A stretch of 64,000 bases of DNA from Begonia masoniana. Its lineage: Eukaryota > Streptophyta > Magnoliopsida > Cucurbitales > Begoniaceae. A model generated the notes under the pieces. The model saw only the letters and a list, made by a program, of their open reading frames with translations. It did not search any database and had not been told where the DNA came from. Made by a program: the position numbers and the translations under genes. The stretch spans positions 33,629,157 to 33,693,156 of the forward strand of contig CM039516.1 in assembly GCA_022432975.1 (NCBI GenBank). The letters are read 5' to 3'. Shown piece by piece: positions 24,613 through 35,332 of the stretch; the first letter of the stretch is position 1, and the number at the start of each line of letters is the position of its first letter.

Positions 24613-26333
24613 AAGATGATATGTGAAACGTTGAATTAAAGAACGATTGTGAATTATGAACGATAAATGTTACTACGGGGCAAGTTATGAATGTTACTAC
24701 GGGGCAAGTCATGAATGTTACTACGGGGCAAGTTATGAATGTTACTACGGGGCAAGTCATGAATGTTACTACGGGCAAGTTATGAATGTTACTACGGGGC
24801 AAGTCATGAATGTTACTACGGGGCAAGTCATGAATGTTACTACGGGGCAAGTTATGAATGTTACTACGGGGCAGTCATGAATGTTACTACGGGGCAAGTC
24901 ATGAATGTTACTACGGGGCAGTCATGAATGTTACTACGGGGCAAGTTATGAATGTTACTACGGGGCAAGTTATGAATGTTACTACGGGGCAAGTCATGAA
25001 TGTTACTACGGGGCAAGTTATGAATGTTACTACGGGGCAAGTCATGAATGTTACTACGGGGCAAGTTATGAATGTTACTACGGGGCAAGTCATGAATGTT
25101 ACTACGGGGCAAGTTATGAATGTTACTACGGGGCAAGTTATGAATGTTACTACGGGGCAAGTCATGAATGTTACTACGGGGCAAGTCATGAATGTTACTA
25201 CGGGGCAAGTCATGATGTTACTACGGGGCAAGTTATGAATGTTACTACGGGGCAAGTTATGAATGTTACTACGGGGCAAGTCATGAATGTTACTACGGGG
25301 CAAGTCATGATGTTACTACGGGGCAAGTCATGAATGTTACTACGGGGCAAGTCATGATGTTACTACGGGGCAAGTTATGAATGTTACTACGGGGCAAGTT
25401 ATGAATGTTACTACGGGGCAAGTTATGAATGTTACTACGGGGCAAGTCATGATGTTACTACGGGGCAAGTTATGAATGTTACTACGGGGCAAGTTATGAA
25501 TGTTACTACGGGGCAAGTTATGAATGTTACTACGGGGCAAGTCATGATGTTACTACGGGGCAAGTTATGAATGTTACTACGGGGCAAGTCATGATGTTAC
25601 TACGGGGCAAGTCATGATGTTACTACGGGGCAAGTTATGAATGTTACTACGGGGCAAGTCATGAATGTTACTACGGGGCAAGTCATGAATGTTACTACGG
25701 GGCAAGTTATGAATGTTACTACGGGGCAAGTCATGATGTTACTACGGGGCAAGTTATGAATGTTACTACGGGGCAAGTCATGATGTTACTACGGGGCAAG
25801 TTATGAATGTTACTACGGGGCAAGTTATGAATGTTACTACGGGGCAAGTTATGAATGTTACTACGGGGCAAGTCATGAATGTTACTACGGGGCAAGTTAT
25901 GAATGTTACTACGGGGCAAGTTATGAATGTTACTACGGGGCAAGTTATGAATGTTACTACGGGGCAAGTTATGAATGTTACTACGGGGCAAGTTATGAAT
26001 GTTACTACGGGGCAAGTTATGAATGTTACTACGGGGCAAGTCATGAATGTTACTACGGGGCAAGTTATGAATGTTACTACGGGGCAAGTCATGAATGTTA
26101 CTACGGGGCAAGTTATGAATGTTACTACGGGGCAAGTCATGATGTTACTACGGGGCAAGTTATGAATGTTACTACGGGGCAAGTCATGAATGTTACTACG
26201 GGGCAAGTTATGAATGTTACTACGGGGCAAGTTATGAATGTTACTACGGGGCAAGTCATGAATGTTACTACGGGGCAAGTCATGAGATCCCCTTACTAAG
26301 CATTAGGCTTACTGTTTATGTTGTATGATGTAG
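24183..26333 (+). other. Intron-like cassette with satellite, LTR 23010-27215
   Basis: Acceptor CCTTAG ends at 24182. Exon-like block 24183-24227 (45 nt, contains GGACGGTGCTCGG, ends GGACGCCAG). Donor GTAAGT at 24228. The 2106-nt segment holds the whole 24-bp array. A T-rich stretch then leads to acceptor GATGTAG ending at 26333. An upstream donor-like GTAAGG is at 23486. The exon-like block aligns with those of Tekay-4 at 48917-48962. Confidence 0.55.
24665..26284 (+). repeat. 24-bp tandem array, about 68 copies
   Basis: Unit GTTACTACGGGGCAAGT plus TATGAAT. Two variants differ at one base (GTTATG or GTCATG), and some units lack AAT. Because most units are 24 bp, long open frames of an eight-residue repeat appear on both strands; these are not genes. 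The unit matches a three-copy relic at 48581-48650 in Tekay-4. Confidence 0.95.
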
Positions 26334-27388
26334 GTGACAGGTGTGAAGGTGAGAGTTCCTCATGATGACAAGGAAAAGGTGGTCGATGGGTGGTGCTCGT
26401 GGCGACGGGGTGTGTTTTGGCTCGATGATCGATGGCTTGAATGATGTATGTTGAATGGATGTGAGTTAGTTTTGTTGGTTAGAAAGGTGATGGATTTTAG
26501 GGTGTATATTAAGTTTAATATTCAGGAAATTTTATAGTGGATATAGGTTGAAGTAGTACTATTTGAATGATTTGTAACGTATGTCCTTGGTGATGTTTTA
26601 GGAAATTAGTGCTTATGCTCGATGTTTGTTTTAGGACTTGATTTGTTTTGATTTAGAAAGAGAATGAAAGTGTTTAAGTGTGGATCGGATGATTTGATAG
26701 AAAAACGTATGAAAGTAGTCTTTGATGTGTATGATGTGGTAGTGGAATGTCTAAGATGTGAAGTCTTTATTTTGGAGAATATACTGGAACTGTTTGGGTA
26801 TTTTTAACTGTTGGTCGTTTTTTTTAAAACAGGTAAGGATACGCTCGATTTTTAGAGCGATCCACGCAGTTTGTTTTCTTGAGTATAGGTTTTATTAGTG
26901 TCGTGTTTTAATTGATCTTACTTTAATTGTTTTAAATGTTTTATTTGTTTTAAGTTATTAATGGTTTTAGTCTAGTTCTAAATGTTTTAAAAGTCAAAAG
27001 GTTTTACGCTCAAAATGTTTAAGTCAAATGTTTAAGTCAAAGTTAGACCCTAAAGGTCGTTAGAGGTGGGTCAATTGTCTAAGTTAGTTGTTTTCTTTTA
27101 AAGTGTAAGTAAAAAGAATGAAAAATGAAAAAGTTAATGAGAAAATATGAGGGCTTAGGTAATAGTTACGTCACGGCAAGTCCGTGGCGGCCCTGATCGG
27201 GTTGGGGTCGTCATACTGTGGACTAATAAACACTTAACCAAAATTCGTCAGAAAAACGTAATACCTTTTTCAAAGGGCATTTTTAGATAAATACAATTTA
27301 TAGTATAATCTAATATCATGTTAATCATAATCATCCAGATTAAACATAATCATCAAAATATAGTTACTTAAACGCATTTAAGCTAACA

Positions 27389-27560
27389 ATCTCCCCCCTT
27401 TTTGATGATGACAAATATATATAATGATTAACAGTTTTCTCCCCCATAAAATAAGTAATCTCAGAATGATAAATAACTTTTTTAACTCCCCATACTCTAT
27501 GCATGCAACCAAAATAAATAATCTTCATCTTTATCAGTCACATATTTTTCTCCCCCTTTG
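27389..27560 (-). other. Three repeated polypurine tracts of the Sirevirus
   Basis: The minus strand has AAAAGGGGGGAGAT next to the LTR (27389-27404), then GGGGGAGA at 27439-27445 and AAAGGGGGAGA at 27549-27559. Multiple polypurine tracts before the 3' LTR are a known Sirevirus hallmark. Confidence 0.8.
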
Positions 27561-28499
27561 ACAGTATAAAAAATAAATAGAAGATAAATAACGCATGGCA
27601 TTCAGCACAACATAGAGAAAATCAAAGAACAAAATAATAAAAAAGATGCGATCACACAAAAGAGTTCTGCTAGTTATCAGGGGAGGAGAAATTATCCCAG
27701 CCTATGAGAACCCCTAATTGATCAAGAAAATTATTCTGGACAGGAGAGGAAGGGGATTCCACCGGAGGATTAATTGCCTCATCAGCTGTATCTGCAGGAC
27801 AGGGAGCTGGCTGGTCAACAATAATTGGAGCAGCAGAAGGAGTGGGACTATGACTATCTGCAACACGAGTGAGAATCCTATGACTATCTCGCTGCAATTG
27901 GGTTGCCAAAAGATTTGTCTAGAATCTCACAGAATCGACGACATCATCAAGAGCTTTACTATGATTTGTTTCCAACAAATCAATCCGTTTGGTGACACCA
28001 TCAAGAGCAGAACTGAGAGTGGATTCCACCTGATTAAGGCGAGTATGGAGTCCTAGAATATAATCCCTAGTAACGATGGAGGCTTCGAGATGGTCAAGTC
28101 GGGAGAGAACAAAAGCCTCAAGTTGATCTAGTCGGGAAAGATACATAGATTGAAAGGACTCAAGACCAGTCTCGAGACTTGCAATACTTGTCTGTAGCTC
28201 ATTGTAGTGGTCCTCAGAAATAGAAGGACTTACTGAAGGAGTGGGGCGACTTGTACTCCTAGAAGAAGTACGAGTTGGCACTGGAGGCACTAGAGTTGGA
28301 AAGGGAGCACGAATTGGACTGAGTGGTTAGGGGAGATCAGCTTTGTAACAACACTTAATTTTTCCCTTGTACTATTCCTAAAAATCACGTGAAATTTAAA
28401 CTTAAGGTAAATGCTAAAAATAATAAAATAAATATGGGCAGAGAATAAATTTTCCTCTTGGGTTCTATCACTTAATTTCTCTCGGAATAAATAATCACT

Positions 28500-28815
28500 T
28501 AGTTCTTCTCGGATTTCATCAATTTAAGTAGTGGAGGAGGATACTCTCTATCGGGTTTGGATGATGGAAACGGAAGGAAATACCTCTCGGGTTTCATCAA
28601 ATGAACAGTGGGTTGAACGTTTAAAACAGAGGGAAATATCTCTCGGGTTTCATTAAATGAACAGTGGCTTTGGACGTTTAAAATAGAAGGAAATATCTCT
28701 CGAATTTCATCAAATGAACAGTGGGTTTGGACGTTTAAAACTGAAGGAAGCGGGTTTGGGCGTTTAAAACAGAAGGAAATATCTCTCGGGTTTCATCAAT
28801 GAACAGTGGGTTTGG
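28500..28815. repeat. 57-bp minisatellite, about five copies
   Basis: Units contain CTCTCGGGTTTCATCAAATG and GTTTGGACGTTTAAAACAG, with some units shortened. From 28820 the array passes into GTGGACGAC-type repeats. Confidence 0.85.
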
Positions 28816-29110
28816 ACGACAAAAACCTTAAGAGGTGTAGACGACTGAAAACTATAGGCAGTGTGGACGATAGAAATGACAGATAGCGTGGACGACGAAA
28901 ACAGAAGGCAACGTGGACGACAGTTCTCGCCCACAGAATTCATTCATCCACGGGACTCATTCGTCCATAATCGTCCACGTGATTTATTCGTCCACGGGAC
29001 CTATTCCTCCATGGGACCTTTTTGTCTACGGGACTTAGATGACGACTTTGGACGATGACTCTTTCTGTTAAAATACTCAACTTAACTCTATCGTCCACAG
29101 ACTTTGGACG
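28815..29110. repeat. GGACGAC/GTCCACG motif cluster in solo LTR
   Basis: About a dozen GGACGAC or reverse (CGTCCACG) motifs with irregular spacing, first in one orientation and then inverted. The core word is the same as in the Sirevirus LTR array at 22731-22985. Confidence 0.7.
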
Positions 29111-29504
29111 ATGACTTTTCTTACAGAAACACTTAACCGAAACTCATACAAATTCTCCTGTACCTATACACCATTCACCCAGAACTTCCAGAAAATATCA
29201 AAATAAAACTTCATCTCTATACATTCAAATTTCCATGAAAATCCAAATAAAACTTAACAAAACATCAAAGCATCTTTTGTCTACTATCCAGATACCAAAC
29301 ATCTTAAAATAAGTTTTATACATTTCTTTCCTATCTATACACCCATCAGTCTATTTAAACCCAAAAAAAACCATAGAGTACTCAACTATTGCTCCCACGG
29401 GTCGGTTTAGCTCTGATTGCACTGCACACTTTCACGGGCCACTCTTCTTCAACATGCTCATTCCTTGGGTGGAGGGATCTCGTCCTCACCTGTCTCAAAA
29501 TCAC

Positions 29505-30088
29505 CTACACCATAAAAAATAAACTATGAGCTAGAGGCTCATTAAATCTATGTGAATGCACGTGAATACTATGCATATGCAGTTCATAAATCATGCATCC
29601 TACCTTTTCGCTATTCATTTCATTTTAAATGTCACCGGTGCTTCACTCTCGCTAGATAGAAGCGGCACATCCGACGATTGGATAGCCCCTCGTATCTAAC
29701 CGGGGGGAAAACATGCTTCATCTGACAGCCATGTCTGAACCACCACCACCGACGTGACCATCATTTCATACTTTTTACCTTTTCTTTAGCCTTTTCGTTT
29801 TCATGAAAATATGCATAGAAATTTCTTATTCATGTCTTTCAAAAATCATGATGCGTGAACATATAATATGTCATAAACGAAATCGAAACATACAAACAAT
29901 GAACTTAAACAATCAACAACTTAACCAAAACTAATACTAACTACCCAACCTATTTACCCAACACATTCTACATCTCCAATTTCCTCAATCAACATAAATC
30001 TTATGGTGTAGGCCAATCGGCCAAACAAATCATGAAGACTTACCTCGGGTCCTCAGCACAACAAGCACTATCCGAGAGCTTTGTTCAC
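29505..30088 (-). other. Intron-like cassette in solo LTR 28344-30731
   Basis: Exon-like block 30088-30044 (45 nt), donor CGAG|GTAAGT at 30043, 539-nt segment, acceptor GGTGTAG ending at 29505. No large array. Confidence 0.5.
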
Positions 30089-32014
30089 CTAAACCAATTC
30101 ATAACACACGACATTAAAACCGAGTCTAAACCAATCGGGCTCATTCGTTCTAATTAGCTATCCTATAGTCGTAAATACCTCTTAATCATCTAACAATTCA
30201 ACAATCAATAATTTCTAACTTTACACAGCCATTTCAAACGAAACCCTAAGAATGCTCTAACTAATTTAACAGCTTTAAAACTCGTATACTAACTTCCAAA
30301 ATGTTAGAATCTTACCTAGGATCGCGGTAGAAGAAGAAAATGTGAAGAAAATCGATGATCGGAGTGGAAAATCACTGGCGTGAGGGAGGAGGCGTCGCCT
30401 GGAATAAAATCGCCAGAGAAGAATTTTCTTCTTCTCTCTGGAAACTCGTGAAGTATAGAGGAAGAAAGGGGAGATTTGTGATTTTTATAAAAATTGACTA
30501 TCTAAATTACCTTATTGCCCCTTTACTTGATTTTCTATTTTGTTTCTTTACTCATCCCGTTATTTGGTTAACGATTTGGTTCCTCCAAATTTTCTTATTT
30601 CTACATAATTTCTGATTTATTATTAAGGCTCCATTAAAACTTTTCGTTCGCAAAACAGACTCAATTTGACATATTTACAAAAATGCCGCTATATAATGGA
30701 ATAATAAAATCCCGTAAAATCGGGTGTTACAAGCTTGGACTAGTGGAGGAGCAGGATCACTGAAAGGTTCTGGAAGGTGGATTTGAGCATGACCAAGCTC
30801 TTCAGGAGCTTGAAGGAGAAGAACTTGTGGTGGCAGAGGGGCAAGGACAGGAAGACGAATGTCATTTGGAGAACTATCTTCCTCGTCTTCTACAATCAAC
30901 AGGCGCCTTGTAACATTGCCTCGACCAGCTTTCTCAACAGCTTTCTCAACCAACACCCCTTGAGCATCTCTTGTGATCCCCATTCTAGACAAGGTGGAGG
31001 ATGAGAAAAAGTCAGATTTATTTAAGGATAAGAGTTTGTTTGACTCCAGAAATCTAACTCCAAACCGATTGAAAATCTTCATAAGCAGAAGATTGTAAGG
31101 CAGGGACTTAGATGCATTATATACGACTTGAAGCATTCTGTTTAACACAATGTATCCAATATGAAAGGATTCACCTCTGAAAAACTGTCTAATCAAGAAG
31201 AGATCCATGCCACTAACATGATCTCTATGACCCTCTATGGGCAAAATGTTGTAATGGATCATTTGGTGAAACACTCTAGCCCTAATGTTCAAGTCCTTAC
31301 TTTTCAGCTGTAGGGGAGAGCGATTGGGATCCTTGGCAATCAGTTTGACTAAATCCTTTCCCGCAGGCTTAGCAAGAAATGACGGAGTCATTGTTGCCTC
31401 AAAGTATCCGCGAGATCCATTTAAAAATGCACAGCAGAGAATATCATGCATCATTTCCTGAGTGAGTTCAATATGCCGTCCATAGACATAACCCCTGAGA
31501 ATAAGGGGTCTTGTAGAATGTTCTAGGTTGACATAAAATATTATAATGGAGGGTTCACAATAAGGGGCTTCAGAATCAAACAGCCCGATTAATCCCAATA
31601 GTAAAAAAGATTCTTCGAAATCCAAGCCAGCGAAATCGCGAAAAATTATTTCTCTAGAATGAATAATAGGTTTGAATTCAAAATCTTCATAATACCTATT
31701 AAAAGCCGCTTGATTAATGAACTCATGGCTCGGCCAGACAAGAAGAGGAGGAACAGAAACAAATTGAGCATCTGCCGGATGAGAAAACTTTTGTTTCTTC
31801 CTCGAGAAAACTTGGGGTGGGCGTGAGGAAGATGCCATTTGGAATTACCTGGGGTTTTGAGATGGAAAGTAGAAAGATTCGTAATTGGCCTTGACGAACA
31901 GAGCCGAAAACGATTCGCAGGACAAACGAAAGAAATCGAGAGATTTTAGGCGGGTTTTTCTTTTGAAAGATAGGGTTTCTGTAACCTTTTGCAAGAATAT
32001 ATATCTTCCATTTT

Positions 32015-32160
32015 TATCGTCCAGAGTAAAATGTCTATTTTTTATCGTCCATGTGAAAACATCCATTTCTATTGTCCATTGTCAATGGCCATAGTGACAA
32101 CGTCCACTGTCAAACGTCCATTGTGACAACATTGTCAACATCCATTGTGACAACCTCCGT
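32015..32160. repeat. GTCCATTGTGACAAC short repeats between env-position ORF and pol
   Basis: Degenerate copies of CGTCCA/GTCCATTGTGACAAC lie in the spacer of the Sirevirus upstream of the extra ORF. The GTCCA core echoes the GTGGAC motif of the LTR arrays. No gene is seen from 31839 to 32215. Confidence 0.6.
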
Positions 32161-32215
32161 ACCTTCATTGACCAATCTGTTCTATTGCTCAATATTCTCC
32201 AACAGAAGAAGAACC

Positions 32216-32941
32216 TCAGTTTTTCTCAATCCGAATGAGACCTAACCTTATTCTAATATTATTGAAGGTCTTTTCATCTAATGGCTTAGTGAAGATATCT
32301 GCTAGCTGATCAACAGAATTAACAAATTCTAAAGTGATATCTCTTTTCTGAACATGATCTCTAATAAAATGATATCTAACCTCGATGTGTTTTGTTGTAG
32401 AATGTTGGATAGGATTCTTTGAGATGTTAATGGCACTGGTGTTGTCACACTGAATGAGAATCCTATCATAGAAAAGATTATAATCTTCTAGAGTTTGCTT
32501 TATCCAAAGCATTTAAGCACAGCAACTACCAGCAACAATATATTCACTCTCGGCATTTGAAAGAGCTACAGAATTCTGTTTCTTAGAATACCAGGACACA
32601 AGAGATTCTCCTAGGAATTGACATGTTCCACTAGTGCTTTTTCTATCAACCAGACTTCCTGCGTAGTCAGAGTTTGAATATCCAATTAAATCAAATGAAG
32701 TTCCTTTCGAATACCATAAACCTAAATCAGAAGTCCCACTTAAGTATTTGAAAATTCTCTTGACAGCACTTAGGTGAGATTTCTTAGGGGAAGCTTGAAA
32801 CCTAGCACACAAGCACACATTAAATAGGATATCTGGCCTGCTAGCCGTTAGATATAACAGAGAACCAATCATACCTCTATACTTCTTAGTATCCACACAT
32901 ATCCCATTTTCATCTTTGTCCAGTTTAGTAGTGGTGCTCAT
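32216..32941 (-). pseudogene. Sirevirus RNase H
   Basis: Two adjacent open stretches join at a single stop (32513-32515). The first has LTASRPDILFNVCLCARF, GYSNSDYAGSLVDRKSTSG and ALSNAESEYIVAG. The second has LIQCDNTSAINISKNP, the HIEVRYHFIRDHV block and DIFTKPL. These are the copia RNase H landmarks in correct order. The catalytic Asp of the SDYAG and CDN motifs and the Glu of AESEY are present. Confidence 0.88.
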
Positions 32942-33007
32942 GGGAGTTCTAGAGGACTTAGAAGAGTCTAATCCAAACTTCTTTAAGAGCTCATTGATGT
33001 ATTTTTC

Positions 33008-33721
33008 CTAACAGAAGAAAATGCCATCTGGAGTTTGACTAATCTGAAATCCCAAGAAGAATTTTAACTCCCTCATCATAGTCATTTCAAATTCACTTTG
33101 CATTAGGGAGGAAAATTCATCATACAGAGAGGCATTAGTTGAACTGAAAATAATGTCATCGACATAGATTTGAACTAAAAAAATGTCTTTGTCCTTTTGC
33201 ATGGTAAATAAGGTTGAATCGGTTTTGCCATTTTTGAACTTTCTTTCATCGAGTAAATTCTTCAACCTATCATACCAAGCTCTAGGAGCCTGTTTAAGTC
33301 CATAGAGAGCCTTTTTGAGCTTATATACGTGATCAAGTTTGTCAAAAACTTCAAATTTTAGGGGTTGTTCTATATAAACTTCTTCTAAGATATAACCATT
33401 TAAGAATGCACTCTTAACGTCCATTTGAAAGAGTGTGAAGTTTTTGTAGCAAGTATAGGCTAAGAGTATCCTAATAGATTCTAGTCTAGCTACGGGTGCA
33501 AAGGTTTCCTTAAAGTCTATTCATTTTTCTTGATTGTAACCTTTGGCAACTAACCTAGCTTTGTTTCTAATAACAACACCATTTTCATCCAACTTATTCT
33601 TGAAAACCCATTTTGTTCCAATAATAGGATAATTGTCTGGTTTTGGAACAAGTTCCCAAACATTGTTCCTTTCGAATTGGTTTAACTCATCTTGCATAGC
33701 AACTATCCAATTTTCATCCAA
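33008..33721 (-). pseudogene. Sirevirus reverse transcriptase
   Basis: Stretch 33721-33521 begins the RT (VWELVPKPDNYPIIGTKWVF, ARLVAKGY). After a frame break, 33424-33008 has MDVKSAFLNG, LKKALYGLKQAPRAWYDR and the catalytic YVDDIIFSS, with the Asp pair intact. A stop separates it from RNase H. The order follows the usual copia pattern of integrase before RT. Confidence 0.88.
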
Positions 33722-33861
33722 TTCGGCTTCTTCAAATTTCTTAGGCTCTATTTGGGAAATAAAAGCAACATTAGCACAGAGATTCCTAAGGGAGGATCTA
33801 GTTTTTACTCATAGGGAAGGTCACCTAGAACTTCATCTAAGGGATGATTTCTTACATATTT

Positions 33862-34942
33862 TCAATCTCTAGGAAGTGCATCATTGTTATTCTTGGCAGG
33901 AACAATTTCTAGAAATTTTTCACTTTGAAGGATTTCAGCAGATTTTTCTAAGGAAAGAGAATCCATTTGCTTTTCCATAATATCATCCTCATCCACAATG
34001 ATTGTGGGCTGAGAGGTCTCATCAAAATTGACATGCACAAATTCTTCTACAACTAGAGTCCTTTTGTTAAAAACTCTATAGGCTTTACTAGAAAGAGAAT
34101 AACCAATAAAAATTTCAAGATCAGATTTAGAATCGAATTTTCTCAAATTATCCTTGGTGTTTAGAATGAAGCACTTACATCCAAAGACTCTAAAGTATTT
34201 GACAGTAGGGGTTTTTTCATTACAAAGTTCATAAAGAGTTTTATCAAGAATAGGTCTTATGGAGACCCTGTTTAGCACATAACAAGCTGTGAAAACAGCT
34301 TCTGCTCAGAAATACTTTGGAAGGGAATTTTCATTGAGCATGGTCAGAGCCAGCTCTTGAAGAGACCTATTTTTTCTCTCAACAACTCCATTTTGTTGAG
34401 GGGTTCTAGGAGAAGAGAAATTGTACTCAATTCCATATTTGAGACACAAGAGTTCAAATTTATCATTCTCGAATTCTCCACCATGATCACTACGAATAGC
34501 AACAATGGTGAGCTCCTTTTCATTTTGAACTCTCTTTCTAAAGCTAGAGAAGGTATCAAAAGTTTCATTTTTTGACTTGAGGAAGAATACCCAAGTGAAC
34601 CTAGAGAAGTCATCTACAATGACAAATGCATAATGTTTTCCTCCTAGACTAGAAATATTTGAAGGACCAAAGAGGTCCATATGAAGTAGTTGGAGAGATT
34701 TGGACGTAGAAATTGCATTCTTTGATGCAAAAGAGCTTTTGATTTGCTTGCCCATTTGGCAAGCTTCACAGACTTTATCCTTCTCAAAAGATATCTTTGG
34801 AAGCCCTCTAACTAAATTATCCTTAGTAATCTTAGCTAAGGTATCTATACCTACGTGACCTAGTCTTTTATGCCAAGTTCAACTATCATTTGAAGAATTT
34901 ACAGCAAAATATTTTTCATCAACATGCTCAAAATTATCCAAA
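33862..34942 (-). pseudogene. Sirevirus pre-integrase and integrase
   Basis: 34755-34306 carries the integrase core. FVIVDDFSRFTW, RSDHGGEFEN and PQQNGVVERKNR give the Asp, Asp and Glu positions. Upstream to 34942 the zinc-binding pre-integrase region is decayed. Downstream, 34278-33862 has the C-terminal part with ELCNEKTPTVKYFRVFGCKC and FIGYS. A stop near 34303 and others in the leader break the frame. Confidence 0.86.
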
Positions 34943-35300
34943 TCAATAATATAGACATTTTCTTTTACTATAGCCTTTAAACAGAACATTTCCATTTGAA
35001 ATGTATTTGATCACACGTGCATTTGATTTAAATGTTACTTTATAACCTTTGTCACACAATTGACTGATGCTAAGCAGATTGTGTTTTAGCCCTTCAACTA
35101 ACAAAACATTTTCTATAATAGGATTGACAGGATTACCTATATTGCCGATGCCAACAATTTTCCCTTTTTGATTTCCACCAAAGGTGACATTCTCTTTCTT
35201 CTTGTTGACAAAGGAAAACTTGGTTGAGTCTCCCATCATGTGCTTAGAGTATCTACTGTCGAGGTACCACTAGTTCTTTGTGGGAGAAACTTCAACCTAC
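34943..35300 (-). pseudogene. Sirevirus protease
   Basis: Just upstream of the open stretch 35239-34943 the minus strand reads WYLDSRYSKHMMGD, where active proteases of this group have DSG. Gly is replaced and a TAG precedes it. FVNKKKENVTFGGNQKG and NLLSISQLCDKGYKV follow, as expected for a copia retropepsin and its linker. Confidence 0.8.
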
Positions 35301-35332
35301 AAAACAGAAGATCAAGTTGTCTTCTTTGATAC

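Larger units (their letters stand above)
23010..27215 (+). mobile_element. 4.2-kb solo LTR with expanded satellite, in Sirevirus LTR
   Basis: Flanked by CTGTG at 23005-23009 and 27216-27220; the empty site reads continuously at about 37880-37895. It starts TGTAACGCCCGGG and ends GGGTCGTCATA, where the final CA has become TA. It lies in plus orientation, opposite to its surroundings. Sequence from the start to about 24300 parallels the LTRs at 4099-6474 and 55184-56460. No primer site or genes. Without the array it would be about 2.6 kb, the usual length here. Confidence 0.88.
22035..27388 (-). repeat. Left (3') LTR of the Sirevirus
   Basis: Own length about 1.14 kb once the 4.2-kb nested element is removed; the partner is 36923-38032. 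It starts TGTAGGAACG and ends AAGCTAACA on the plus strand. It has a longer G run (about 22059-22072) than its partner, probably replication or sequencing slippage. Confidence 0.9.
28344..30731 (-). mobile_element. Solo LTR inside the env-position ORF
   Basis: 2388 bp, TGTAACAACAC to CGGGTGTTACA on the plus strand, flanked by AGCTT at 28339-28343 and 30732-30736. Its right end (30600-30731) is nearly the same as the Tekay-3 LTR end at 43080-43175, so it is a solo LTR of that family or a close relative. Confidence 0.92.
27670..31838 (-). pseudogene. Env-position ORF of the Sirevirus, Transposase_32-like, split by a solo LTR
   Basis: Starts MASSSRPPQVFSRKKQK at 31838. About 365 residues follow up to the insertion point at 30736; they resemble the putative plant transposon protein domain (Pfam Transposase_32) often found beside plant retroelement genes. 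Across the nested solo LTR the frame resumes at 28343 without shift, and a TAA follows within a few codons. Then come a Ser/Pro/Thr-rich stretch and a heptad-like coiled coil (LSRLDQLEAFVLSRLDHLEA). A TAG near 27920 precedes the last 80 residues. Total about 590 codons with two stops. No signal peptide or clear membrane segment is seen, so an envelope role is not supported. The family call is from memory. Confidence 0.6.

Noticed and set aside
24665..26284. Long open frames with an eight-residue repeat on both strands, and a CRISPR-like look
   Set aside because: They follow from a 24-bp tandem unit without stops. Units are head to tail with no unique spacers, so this is a satellite and not a CRISPR array or protein gene.
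30777..31004. Plus-strand frames opposite the env-position ORF and pol genes
   Set aside because: They are antisense shadows of the minus-strand genes with no motifs of their own.
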